Below, piece by piece: positions 1 through 8,293 of a stretch of DNA of 64,000 nt; the stretch's first letter is position 1, and every line of letters starts with the position of its first letter. Under the pieces are notes generated by a model that was not told where the DNA came from, did not search any database, and saw only the letters and a list, made by a program, of their open reading frames with translations. The stretch spans positions 9,058 to 73,057 of the forward strand of contig CAKVOP010000004.1 in NCBI GenBank assembly GCA_934793215.1, read 5' to 3'. A program made the translations under genes and the position numbers. This DNA is from an uncultured Clostridia bacterium (GTDB lineage Bacteria; Bacillota; Clostridia; Christensenellales; UBA1242).

Positions 1-839
1 CTGCTGTAACAGTTACTTGGGAAGGAACTGGCTTTGAATTTAATGGTTGGTTCGACGGAAATGAAAGCGAAGCTCAAGGGCAAGATGCCGTAAGTACTGA
101 AAAATCTTACACTTTCAATCTTAACCATGATCGCGTTTTAACCGCAATTAAGCATTATGTTTCATATCAAGTTGAGGTTCAATTCAAAGAGGGCTCTTCT
201 GCAAAGAACACTATTTACTATTCTCGAAATGTTGATGAACTTGGAAATGTAACTGGTTCATTTGGGGCCTATGGTGTAACTCGTGCAGGATACACATTCA
301 AAGGTCTTAAATACAATGGCAATGTTTATGAAGTGAACGTTGATGGAACAGATTATACTTTTGGCGGAACTAGTCTTGAAAACGCTCTTCTTTCAAGTGA
401 CACATATTCTATAAACGCAGTTGCAGTTTGGGAAAGCGAATACGAAAATCTTAATATCAATCTTTACACAGACGTTGATTCAACATATTCTGTTTATGGT
501 GTTAAAGACGGCATAGAAACAAGACTTTACAACTTGGAGTATGCTTTTGAGTTTGTAGATACTCAAAACGGTGCAGACCTTGCAGACAGCTATTATGAAA
601 GTTTGTTTGGTGGCTATGATAAATTTATTATTAAAGACGCAAACAATAGTGAAGTTGTATTTGATGACGACAATATCAAAGTAACTATCAATGAATTGTC
701 GACCCCAGAAGATTACAATATTTCTATGACAGGCTATACAACCTTAAAAGATCTTATTGATATAATCGCAGATGCAAGAGGAAGCAAATTAACAGATGCT
801 GATTTCGTTAAAATTACTTTCGCTTTCAAAAAAGCTTAA
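1..839 (+). CDS. C-terminal part of a secreted InlB-type repeat protein (5' truncated)
   Basis: The reading frame is open from base 3 to the stop at 837-839, so the gene begins left of the window. The visible 278 residues contain motifs such as FNGWFDG and AGYTFKGL, typical of divergent InlB/Listeria-Bacteroides beta-grasp repeats found in extracellular adhesin-like proteins. The chain ends in a soluble Asp/Asn-rich segment without LPXTG or a transmembrane helix, so any anchor must be N-terminal, as in the large repeat protein at 41108. Ligand and role are unknown. An ATG at 333 lies inside the repeat region and is not a convincing start. Confidence 0.75.
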   Translation, partial: AVTVTWEGTGFEFNGWFDGNESEAQGQDAVSTEKSYTFNLNHDRVLTAIKHYVSYQVEVQFKEGSSAKNTIYYSRNVDELGNVTGSFGAYGVTRAGYTFKGLKYNGNVYEVNVDGTDYTFGGTSLENALLSSDTYSINAVAVWESEYENLNINLYTDVDSTYSVYGVKDGIETRLYNLEYAFEFVDTQNGADLADSYYESLFGGYDKFIIKDANNSEVVFDDDNIKVTINELSTPEDYNISMTGYTTLKDLIDIIADARGSKLTDADFVKITFAFKKA

Positions 840-853
840 AAATTATTAATATT

Positions 854-890
854 AAAAGTCTTACCTATAATTATTAAGTAAGACTTTTTT
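854..890 (+). terminator. Rho-independent terminator
   Basis: Stem AAAAGTCTTAC (854-864) pairs with GTAAGACTTTT, followed by a T run ending at 890. It closes the upstream surface-protein gene. Confidence 0.9.
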
Positions 891-990
891 GTTTGTGAGA
901 ATTTATATTTGAAAAAAATCTATAAATAATTTGTTATAGCGAAAATGAATATATCAAAACATATGAAAGAAATGTTTTTTGCTTATTTGA

Positions 991-1019
991 TTGTGTTTTA
1001 AAATTTTTTGTGTTAAACT
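991..1019 (+). promoter_or_regulatory. Sigma-A promoter giving a probably leaderless engB mRNA
   Basis: TTGTGT (991-996), 17-bp spacer, extended -10 TGT-TAAACT (-10 hexamer 1014-1019). The engB ATG at 1026 lies 7 nt after the -10, where transcription normally starts, and no Shine-Dalgarno sequence is present between. Confidence 0.6.
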
Positions 1020-1025
1020 ACTGAT

Positions 1026-1622
1026 ATGAAAATCGTAAGTGCTAGTTATAAAACAAGCGTCATAGACGCGAATAACCTTTTGAATGATGGGGTTCCTGAA
1101 TTTGCTTTCGTGGGAAGAAGCAATGTTGGAAAAAGTTCTTTAATCAATGTGCTCACAGGCGTAAAGGGGTTGGCAAAAACTTCTGGAACGCCTGGGAAAA
1201 CACGAATGGTAAATTATTTTGACATAAACAATCAATTTCGTTTTGTGGATTTGCCGGGCTATGGTTTTGCGAAAGTGGAGAAAAGCCACCTTGATGTGTG
1301 GTCATCTCTTATGGGGCAATACCTTCAGTTATCGCCTCAACTCTTGACAACTTTTGTACTTTTAGACATTAGGCACGAGCCTACCAGCCAAGATAAGCAA
1401 ATGATAAACTTTTTAGTTTATTACGGCTTACCTTTTATGATTATTGCAACGAAAGCGGACAAAATAGCAAAAACAAAAGTGCGTCAAGCGGTTGGAGTTC
1501 TTGCTAAATCACTAAATTTAAGAGCGGATGCGATTATTCCAACAAGCAGTGAAAGTGCTTACGGCAAAGACAAATTGCTTTCATATATTGAAAATAAATT
1601 GGCAGGATATTATGAAAAATAA
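1026..1622 (+). CDS. engB: Ribosome biogenesis GTP-binding protein YsxC/EngB
   Basis: A 198-residue TRAFAC-class GTPase needed for late 50S assembly in the EngB (YsxC/YihA) family. G motifs are visible in order: GRSNVGKSS (G1, about residue 29), the GTPGKTR switch region (G2), DLPGYGFA (G3) and ATKADK (G4). Length fits the family (about 195-210). The start codon lacks a Shine-Dalgarno sequence and sits at the predicted +1 of the promoter, so the message is probably leaderless. It overlaps the next gene by 11 bp, implying co-transcription with the rRNA methyltransferase; both act on ribosome maturation. Confidence 0.95.
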   Translation: MKIVSASYKTSVIDANNLLNDGVPEFAFVGRSNVGKSSLINVLTGVKGLAKTSGTPGKTRMVNYFDINNQFRFVDLPGYGFAKVEKSHLDVWSSLMGQYLQLSPQLLTTFVLLDIRHEPTSQDKQMINFLVYYGLPFMIIATKADKIAKTKVRQAVGVLAKSLNLRADAIIPTSSESAYGKDKLLSYIENKLAGYYEK

Positions 1623-2847
1623 AAGAGTAACTTCTCTTGTTACAGGCTATGGCTATGACGGCGAGGGAGTTTGCAGGGTAGAGGGAAAGGTAACTTTCCT
1701 TCCTTTTGTAATAGAAGGGGAAGAGGTTGAATTTTATTTGGAGCAAGAAACCTCATCTTTCTGCAAGGGAAAATTAAGTAAGGTGATTTCACCCAGCCCT
1801 TTAAGGCAAACAGCACCATGTCCATATTTTGGCAGGTGCGGAGGCTGTTCTTATCAGCATATGAGTTATGAAAATGAAATCAAAATTAAAAAGAGTCTTT
1901 TTGTTTCGCATCTTAAAAAGGTTGGGTACGATGGCTCAATACAAGTATTCCCAAGTTCTCAAAGATATGGTTATCGTAATAAAATCAAACTATTTGTGCA
2001 AGACGAAAAAATTGGGCTCAAATATCGTGGCGGTGATAAAGTTATAGACATTGAAGCATGTAAACTTGTCACAAGCAAAATCAATGATGCGATTGTAAGT
2101 GTCAAAAATTTTATCAAAGGCAACAAATTATTTGATATTTTTAATGAAATTGTAATAAGAGAAGAAAAAGAGCAATTATTAATTAATTTTTATAAAAAAG
2201 TAGACAAAACGGTTGATTTTCAAGGACTTTTCTTACTTCTAGGAAGAAAATCTGGCATTTTTGAGACATATAAAGGCTTTACAATCCATGTGCTGGGTAT
2301 TGAAGAAATCGAGATTGAGGAAAGCGGCCTAAAATGCTCTTTTAAACCCACTTCTTTCCATCAAGTTAACAATTATATTATGCCCGCACTTTATGAGCGT
2401 GTTTTGAAAGAATCGCAAGGGGATAATGTGCTTAATTGTTATAGTGGGGCGGGTGTTTTGAGTGGGATACTTTTGACCAAAAGCAAACGTGTTATTGGCA
2501 TTGAACTGGGTGTAAGTGAACATGAAGACGCTGAAAAATTTAAAGAAAGAAATAATTTGAAAGGGCTTTTAAACATGCATGGAGATTGTGCAGAAGTCCT
2601 TGGAAGAATTCATGAAAAATTTGATTGTGTTGTGGTTGACCCTCCAAAAGCGGGTATGGACAAGAAAGTATGTCAGGCAATCAATAATTTTGAGGCTAAC
2701 AAGTTGATATATGTCTCTTGTGATAGTGCAACAATGGTCCGTGATGTGACGAGGTTGTCCAATTTTAAAGTTACAAAAGCATTTTTGTTTGATATGTTTG
2801 CTTGTACTGGTGAATATGAAGCTCTTATTGTAATGGAGAAAAAATAA
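1612..2847 (+). CDS. rlmD: RlmD/RumA-family 23S rRNA (uracil-C5)-methyltransferase
   Basis: A 411-residue SAM-dependent m5U methyltransferase. An N-terminal TRAM-like RNA-binding segment is followed by an Fe-S type cysteine cluster (CPYFGRCGGCSYQH), a Rossmann SAM site (CYSGAG), the VVDPPKAGMD motif and the catalytic Cys in YVSCDSATMVRDV. An upstream in-frame ATG at 1528 lies inside engB without a binding site; ATG 1612 has GGCAGGA ahead of it and begins MKNKRVTSLV at the TRAM domain, so it is preferred. Target nucleotide (U747 or U1939 of 23S, or tRNA U54) cannot be decided from sequence; the symbol marks family membership only. Confidence 0.88.
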   Translation: MKNKRVTSLVTGYGYDGEGVCRVEGKVTFLPFVIEGEEVEFYLEQETSSFCKGKLSKVISPSPLRQTAPCPYFGRCGGCSYQHMSYENEIKIKKSLFVSHLKKVGYDGSIQVFPSSQRYGYRNKIKLFVQDEKIGLKYRGGDKVIDIEACKLVTSKINDAIVSVKNFIKGNKLFDIFNEIVIREEKEQLLINFYKKVDKTVDFQGLFLLLGRKSGIFETYKGFTIHVLGIEEIEIEESGLKCSFKPTSFHQVNNYIMPALYERVLKESQGDNVLNCYSGAGVLSGILLTKSKRVIGIELGVSEHEDAEKFKERNNLKGLLNMHGDCAEVLGRIHEKFDCVVVDPPKAGMDKKVCQAINNFEANKLIYVSCDSATMVRDVTRLSNFKVTKAFLFDMFACTGEYEALIVMEKK

Positions 2848-2856
2848 TAAAATCTT

Positions 2857-2884
2857 TTGTAAAAAGATAGAATTATGCTATACT
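2857..2884 (+). promoter_or_regulatory. Promoter of the 2909 gene
   Basis: TTGTAA (2857-2862), 16-bp spacer, extended -10 TGC-TATACT (2879-2884). It is followed by an AAAAGGGG ribosome binding site and the ATG at 2909. Confidence 0.7.
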
Positions 2885-2908
2885 AAACACATAAAAAGGG
2901 GAATCGCT

Positions 2909-3475
2909 ATGAATAGAATAAAAAAACGCCCACCATATATTGAATATCAAGTCGCTTTTGATACTTTTACTACTTATCGAAAGGAGTTAAACGAATGTGC
3001 AGAAAAAATGCCTGAAAGTTTTTCTTCCATGTTTCAAGCGGTCAAATTTATGGGAGCAAATGAAGATCCTATTGCTATGGATGTTGTTGCTTATTTCTAT
3101 AAATCTGGCGTACCAGACCTATTAGGCGAAAACTATATGAAGTATATTCGCTGGGAGGTCGCATCAGCAGCAAGAGGTAATGAGTTCGCCATAGAAAAAT
3201 TGCAATTTCTAATTGGATACGCTTGTACAAATATTATGGATAGCGAAGATTATGATACTATTGTGTACAAAAATGACATAACTGACTACAATGCCTTGTA
3301 TGTGATAGGCAAAAACCTCTGCAAGGTGCTTGCGAAGGATTACCTTAACGCTTTTCCTATAGACCTAGCAAGTGAAGAAGATGAAACCAGTCCTTATAGT
3401 AAAGAAGCGTTTTACAATCTCCGCAATATGATTGATAGTGCGACAGAAAAAACAATCCAAATAATGAAATCTTAA
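2909..3475 (+). CDS. Conserved-looking soluble protein of unknown function
   Basis: 188 residues, no signal peptide or membrane helix, mostly helical and acidic at the C-terminus. The central part (for example GANEDPIAMDVVAYFYKSG) loosely resembles Sel1/TPR-type helical repeats, but no full repeat is evident, so no function is assigned. It has its own promoter and an AAAAGGGG binding site. Its stop codon interlocks with the stop of the convergent gene at 3472, leaving no terminator between them; antisense read-through of both genes is possible. Confidence 0.7.
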   Translation: MNRIKKRPPYIEYQVAFDTFTTYRKELNECAEKMPESFSSMFQAVKFMGANEDPIAMDVVAYFYKSGVPDLLGENYMKYIRWEVASAARGNEFAIEKLQFLIGYACTNIMDSEDYDTIVYKNDITDYNALYVIGKNLCKVLAKDYLNAFPIDLASEEDETSPYSKEAFYNLRNMIDSATEKTIQIMKS

Positions 3476-3921
3476 TTAGTCGCAAATATATCTTGTAACA
3501 AGGCTAATCTCTCATTGATTATTTTAATAATGTCATGTTCAAAACTTGATTGTGAAGAAAGTGCAATCAAGTTTTTTATTAAGTGTGCTTCGTGACCTAT
3601 AAATTCAAGTAGAGTGGCGGTTTTGTCAGGTTTAAACGAATATTTGTTGTGAGCAATCTCATAGTCAAAAATGACTTCCAGTTTCTTGATTTGACGCTCA
3701 TTTAGTGAATACATTTTGCTTGTACGCAAAAAACCACCTAAAAAGAAGAGACAACTTTTAATTTTTGACAAGGTATCAAAAGTGTCGTCTATCAATGCCC
3801 TATTTTTCTCATTGTCTACTTGCACAAACATAAAGCCTTTTTCTTTCATAGCTTCGGCATATGCACGTGCCATGATTTCATAAGTGGAACAATTTAAAAC
3901 TTGGTCATCATTATATTCCAT
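3472..3921 (-). CDS. Helical protein of unknown function
   Basis: 149 residues, convergent with the previous gene and sharing the last bases of both stop codons. The ribosome binding site AGAGGG precedes the ATG by a few bases. It has no signal peptide; a short hydrophobic patch (SCLFFLGGFL, about residues 57-66) is too short for a clear membrane span. The rest is predicted long helices with scattered Lys/Glu, perhaps a helical bundle. I do not recognise the family. Its distance from any other minus-strand gene suggests a single-gene transcript. Confidence 0.65.
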   Translation of the reverse strand: MEYNDDQVLNCSTYEIMARAYAEAMKEKGFMFVQVDNEKNRALIDDTFDTLSKIKSCLFFLGGFLRTSKMYSLNERQIKKLEVIFDYEIAHNKYSFKPDKTATLLEFIGHEAHLIKNLIALSSQSSFEHDIIKIINERLALLQDIFATN

Positions 3922-4167
3922 AAAACCCTCTTCTGTGTTTATTTATGACAATTAGACAAGTTTTGTGATGAAAGAAAAGTAAAATAAGTTGCATTCTACA
4001 CGCATTTGTTTTATAATGAAAAGTAGTGATTGAAGGTTTTATTGCAACCAACTTGACATTTTATACCATATGGAAAGACTCGCAAATTTAATATATGAAA
4101 TAACATAAAAATTAAAGTAAACACATGTTGCTTGTTTTAGAATCAATTCTTTCACTTAAAAACATTT

Positions 4168-4242
4168 GCTCCCATAGTGAAGTGGATATCACAAACGTCT
4201 TCGGAACGTTTATCGAGGGTTCGAGTCCTTCTGGGAGCACCA
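4168..4242 (+). tRNA. tRNA-Arg (anticodon UCG), CCA encoded
   Basis: Acceptor GCTCCCA (4168-4174) pairs with TGGGAGC (4232-4238); discriminator A and CCA follow. D stem GTGA/TCAC, anticodon stem AACGT/ACGTT around loop CTTCGGA (anticodon TCG), T arm GAGGG-TTCGAGT-CCTTC. It reads CGA/CGG arginine codons. Confidence 0.93.
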
Positions 4243-4247
4243 TATAT

Positions 4248-4270
4248 CCTTTCTTAAAGGTTTTTATTTT
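4248..4270 (+). terminator. Short terminator after tRNA-Arg
   Basis: A 5-bp stem CCTTT-ctt-AAAGG (4248-4260) is followed by TTTTTATTTT. The stem is weak but well placed behind the CCA end. Confidence 0.5.
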
Positions 4271-4436
4271 AGAAAAGTGTAAAAAATCCGCTACGATGTC
4301 CATAAGAAGGGCGAGGTAGCGATTTTTGTTTTATCCGTAACTATAAATAAAAATTATTTAAAAAACTCTCAAAAAATATTAACACCAGTCTAAAAATTGT
4401 AGAAAATTTAAAAATAATGGTTCGTTTATAAATAAC

Positions 4437-4465
4437 TTGCCAATTTTTGTAATTTATTGTATACT
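4437..4465 (+). promoter_or_regulatory. Promoter of the DUF5722 operon
   Basis: TTGCCA (4437-4442), 17-bp spacer, TATACT (4460-4465). It leads to the AAGGAG site and ATG at 4532 with a leader of about 60 nt. Confidence 0.8.
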
Positions 4466-4531
4466 ACTTTTACACTTAAAATTATTACATTTAATATTTT
4501 TTTTGAACAATAATAAAAGTAAGGAGTTTTT

Positions 4532-7500
4532 ATGAAAAAAGCATTTACCAAAATTATGTTATGTTTAGGGGTCGCGGTTCTAGGTCTGCTCTCATCTTTT
4601 GCGTGCTCATGTGGGTTTTCAAAAGGTGGAGATGATTCGGATTTAATTCCAGATGATGCCCAGTCTAAAATTAGTGCTATTTCATCTGTAAATAGTAACA
4701 CTATTGAAATTAAGTTAAGTAGTGACAGCAAACTTGTTGGAACATCTAATGTCAGAGTAGTGGCACTAAAAGCATATCAATATTTGGAAAGTGACAACTT
4801 TGCTGGTCTTTCACAAGACATCATAGATTTGGACGATATTGAAAACTACACAATCGGGGACTATACTCTTGGAAGTGAAAAGACCATTAGTTTTGACCGC
4901 TATGATGACATGGGAGAATCGGCAGGGTATGACAACCTTTATAACAAATATTATCTTGTACATGAAGATAGAATTGTAAAAGGTCCTATTTATGCAACCG
5001 AAATTGAGGCCAAATATAACGAAACACCTGTTTTAAACATTAAATCTAAAAAAGGTTTGTTTGCAGAATGGAATGGCTTTTCAACTTACAAAGATTTGGG
5101 TGCATCTCACACAGTTATTAATTTCCCTATCGAAACATTAATTCACCCTAATGAATTATTTGAAGATGGCGTGGAAGTTCCTTTGGAGATAAGTGAACAA
5201 GATAAAGCAAAATACATAGAGTTTGTTTCTAACGGAAAGACTTATTATTTTAAGAAAAACTTGGTTGAACAGTGGGATAAAGAGATTAAAGATTACTATA
5301 GCCAAGGTTCACAGATAACAGCAATTATCGTTGCTCGTCCAAACAGTAATGAAGAGCAATTTCCTCAAAAGTTCACCTATGCACCTTATTCAACCCAAGG
5401 CACAAAAATGATGGGACTCAACACATCAAATAGTTATGGATTTAATTATTATGTTGCGTTAATAGAATTTTTAGCAAATCGTTACAGCGAAAATAATTTT
5501 GCGAAAGGTTACATTTCCAATTTTGTAATTGGCAATGAAATAGATTACGCGAAGGATTACAACAGAATTTCAGCAAAACAAGCAAGTTTAGATACATACA
5601 TGGAAGAGTATTCAAGACTTATGCGTTTATGCAATTTGGCAACAAGAAAATATTCAAAAAATATAACTGTTGCGTTCCCAACAACCCAAGCATGGGCACA
5701 ACGAGGATATACTCTTATAGGCGATCAAGTTCAAGCATATGTTCCAAAACAAATGATTGAATGGCTTAATGTAAAGACTAAAATGGAAGGAGACTATAAC
5801 TGGGGATTAGCTCCACATGTTTACGGTTATCACCTTCCTCAGGCCGGCGTTTATTATTTAGATACATACAAAAACCCAAAAACAATTCTTGGCTCTGGAG
5901 ATATGGTTGGCGGTATAAATGCTGGAATGACAAACGACTATAACACAACTTCTAAAATTACATTTTCAAATCTTGAACTTCTAGATGACTATTTAAATCA
6001 AGATAACTTAAAATTTGGAAATACTGCACGTAGTGTATATTTAACCGAGTCGGGGGTTTCAAGTTTTTGGAATGGCGAGCCATATGGGGGAGAAAATATA
6101 CAAGCTGCAACCATAGCGTCAGTATACTATAAAATTTCGCAATTAGATTCAATTAAATCATTCAGTTATTATCGTGCTTTTGACAACAAAACAGAGGCAG
6201 ACGCCTATGCATTGTTTGGACTTCTTAAAAGTGATTACAAAGAAAATGCAACTTATGAAGCAAAGCCTGCGTATGAGGTCTATAAGTACATAGACACGCA
6301 ATATTCAAAAGTTGTTGCTGAAAAATATTTAAAATATATTGAATATTTTGATAAAAATCAAAATTTGCAAAAGTATGGAGAAGGTTTCAACTCTTATGAA
6401 GATTTGTTGAATATCTTTGACACAAATCATGTTTTTGATTTTGATTGGGGAAAAGCCACACCAGTTACAGCAGATAGAGTTTATGAATATGAAGATAAAA
6501 TTGACATGCAGGGTGTAAAATTTGAAAGTCAATCATTCTTGTTTGATGGGAATGTGCATTCTCTTTCAATTTCAGGGAATCTCCCAACAGGGGTTACGGT
6601 TGAATATTCACAAAATAATTCTCGCAGTGAAATAGGTTCGACTACTGTTTTAGCAACTTTTACGAAAGATGGAGAAATCGTTGCACGAAGACAGGCGACT
6701 CTTGAAGTTAGTAAAATTTATACAAATAAAAAAGAATATGCGGTTAATGAAAAGATATTTGTTACGCCTTATATTGATTTAGATCTTGGAAAAGATGCTT
6801 GGATTGGAATTTATAAGGAAAATGCAAGCATAGAGACAGACCCTTCATTATATTGGTATTCATTCAATACAGAACAAGACGGCAAATTAAGAACCGTATG
6901 CTTGCAAGAGCAGATGGATAATAAACAAGGGGCAATTATTGCCGGGAACTATACAATTTGTTATTTTACTGATGGTTCGTACAATGTAAGATATAAAACG
7001 ACTATAAAAGTTCTTCCAACAACAAAAATTGATGTTGATTTAACAAATGTTGAGCTTGTTAGTGATTCTGTAACAGAAGATGGCGGTGCGCATTCATTAT
7101 TAATAAAAAATGAAGAAAACTTGCCAAATGGTGTAACAGTAAATTATGAAGGAAACAATCAATCCCAACCTGGAATTTATCAAATTAAAGCAAACTTTAT
7201 AAAAGATGATAAAGTAATAGAAATCCGTTATGCAGTTTTAACAATAGAGGCTGATGATATTAATAGACTTGTGATTAATAAGACTCAATTTGAACAAGGC
7301 GAAGATATCCTTATAACCGCGACTGCACCAGCAAACTCTGCCAACAAAACTTGGTGGGTTGGGCTATACCTTTTAGAAGATGACCTTACCGACACTAGCG
7401 TCGAATCAATTTATTGGTATTATGTAAAAGATGATTTGCACACAAGCGGAACGGCATATAACATTAAAGAACAATCTCACAATAAATCTCGCAGTGACTA

Positions 7501-8293
7501 TGTAAATCTTCCAGTTGGAAACTATAAAGTTGTTCTTTATAACACAAGTGGATATACAATCGAAAAAACTGTTGAAATATCAATAGTGCCATCGATATCA
7601 ACGGAAACTGGAACTATTTCAACAGACAAAACTTCTTATGCATTTGGTGAGGATATTTTAGTGACGGCTACTTGTCCTACAAATGCTGGTTCATCAACTT
7701 ATTGGGTTGGATTATATCTTCAAGATGAAACGCCATCGGCTGATGTTGTATCTATTTATTGGTATTATGTTAAAGATAACACACATGTTTCGGGAACCGC
7801 TTACAACATAAAACAGCAAGAGAGCAATGCACCTTTGCGTGGTGATTATATCAATTTACCAGCAGGAAATTACAAATTAGTTTTATTTAACACTGCAGGT
7901 GAAATTGAAGCAACTTCATCATTTACGATTGATGCACCAGTAGAATCTGGCGAACCTACCATCAGTACTACAAAAACTGAATACAATGTTGGAGAAAAAA
8001 TTATGGTAACTGCAACATGTCCAAATGATGGTAAGTATTATTGGGTTGGATTATATCTTTTAAACGATGATGTGTCAAACAGCAAATCAATCTATTGGTA
8101 TGAAGTTTCTTCCAACACAGCAAATTATCTCTGTGTTCCATCTGGACAAGCAGTTGATATTAAAACTGCAACTCAAAATGCAGAACGTAACGAATTGTTT
8201 GATTTGCCTAGTGGAGAATACAAGCTCGTTTTATTTAACAGTAGCGGATATACAATTAAGACTTCTGTCCAATTCACAATTGTAGGTGACTAA
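4532..8293 (+). CDS. Exported DUF5722-type glycoside-hydrolase-like protein with C-terminal surface repeats
   Basis: 1253 residues. An N-terminal signal (MKKAFTKIMLCLGVAVLGLL) ends in a Cys-rich, weakly lipobox-like FACSC, so a lipoprotein is possible. Residues about 60-620 match DUF5722, a TIM-barrel glycosidase-like family: NE at 335-336 and TESG at 505-508 sit where clan GH-A enzymes keep acid/base and nucleophile. Then come two MBG/Ig-like modules (HSLSISGNLPTGVTVEY-type) alternating with four repeats carrying a GE-I-VTA ... WVGLY ... IYWY signature; repeats 2-4 are consecutive at the C-terminus. The same repeat begins the next gene. Substrate unknown; a plant or host polysaccharide is inference. 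RBS AAGGAG. Confidence 0.82.
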   Translation: MKKAFTKIMLCLGVAVLGLLSSFACSCGFSKGGDDSDLIPDDAQSKISAISSVNSNTIEIKLSSDSKLVGTSNVRVVALKAYQYLESDNFAGLSQDIIDLDDIENYTIGDYTLGSEKTISFDRYDDMGESAGYDNLYNKYYLVHEDRIVKGPIYATEIEAKYNETPVLNIKSKKGLFAEWNGFSTYKDLGASHTVINFPIETLIHPNELFEDGVEVPLEISEQDKAKYIEFVSNGKTYYFKKNLVEQWDKEIKDYYSQGSQITAIIVARPNSNEEQFPQKFTYAPYSTQGTKMMGLNTSNSYGFNYYVALIEFLANRYSENNFAKGYISNFVIGNEIDYAKDYNRISAKQASLDTYMEEYSRLMRLCNLATRKYSKNITVAFPTTQAWAQRGYTLIGDQVQAYVPKQMIEWLNVKTKMEGDYNWGLAPHVYGYHLPQAGVYYLDTYKNPKTILGSGDMVGGINAGMTNDYNTTSKITFSNLELLDDYLNQDNLKFGNTARSVYLTESGVSSFWNGEPYGGENIQAATIASVYYKISQLDSIKSFSYYRAFDNKTEADAYALFGLLKSDYKENATYEAKPAYEVYKYIDTQYSKVVAEKYLKYIEYFDKNQNLQKYGEGFNSYEDLLNIFDTNHVFDFDWGKATPVTADRVYEYEDKIDMQGVKFESQSFLFDGNVHSLSISGNLPTGVTVEYSQNNSRSEIGSTTVLATFTKDGEIVARRQATLEVSKIYTNKKEYAVNEKIFVTPYIDLDLGKDAWIGIYKENASIETDPSLYWYSFNTEQDGKLRTVCLQEQMDNKQGAIIAGNYTICYFTDGSYNVRYKTTIKVLPTTKIDVDLTNVELVSDSVTEDGGAHSLLIKNEENLPNGVTVNYEGNNQSQPGIYQIKANFIKDDKVIEIRYAVLTIEADDINRLVINKTQFEQGEDILITATAPANSANKTWWVGLYLLEDDLTDTSVESIYWYYVKDDLHTSGTAYNIKEQSHNKSRSDYVNLPVGNYKVVLYNTSGYTIEKTVEISIVPSISTETGTISTDKTSYAFGEDILVTATCPTNAGSSTYWVGLYLQDETPSADVVSIYWYYVKDNTHVSGTAYNIKQQESNAPLRGDYINLPAGNYKLVLFNTAGEIEATSSFTIDAPVESGEPTISTTKTEYNVGEKIMVTATCPNDGKYYWVGLYLLNDDVSNSKSIYWYEVSSNTANYLCVPSGQAVDIKTATQNAERNELFDLPSGEYKLVLFNSSGYTIKTSVQFTIVGD

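Noticed and set aside
1528..1611. Longer start for the rRNA methyltransferase inside engB
   Set aside because: No binding site, and the added residues are an engB shadow frame; ATG 1612 fits the domain start.
4112..4319. Small frames on both strands over tRNA-Arg, including one with LPEGLEPS
   Set aside because: They are translations of the tRNA gene; the cloverleaf explains the sequence.
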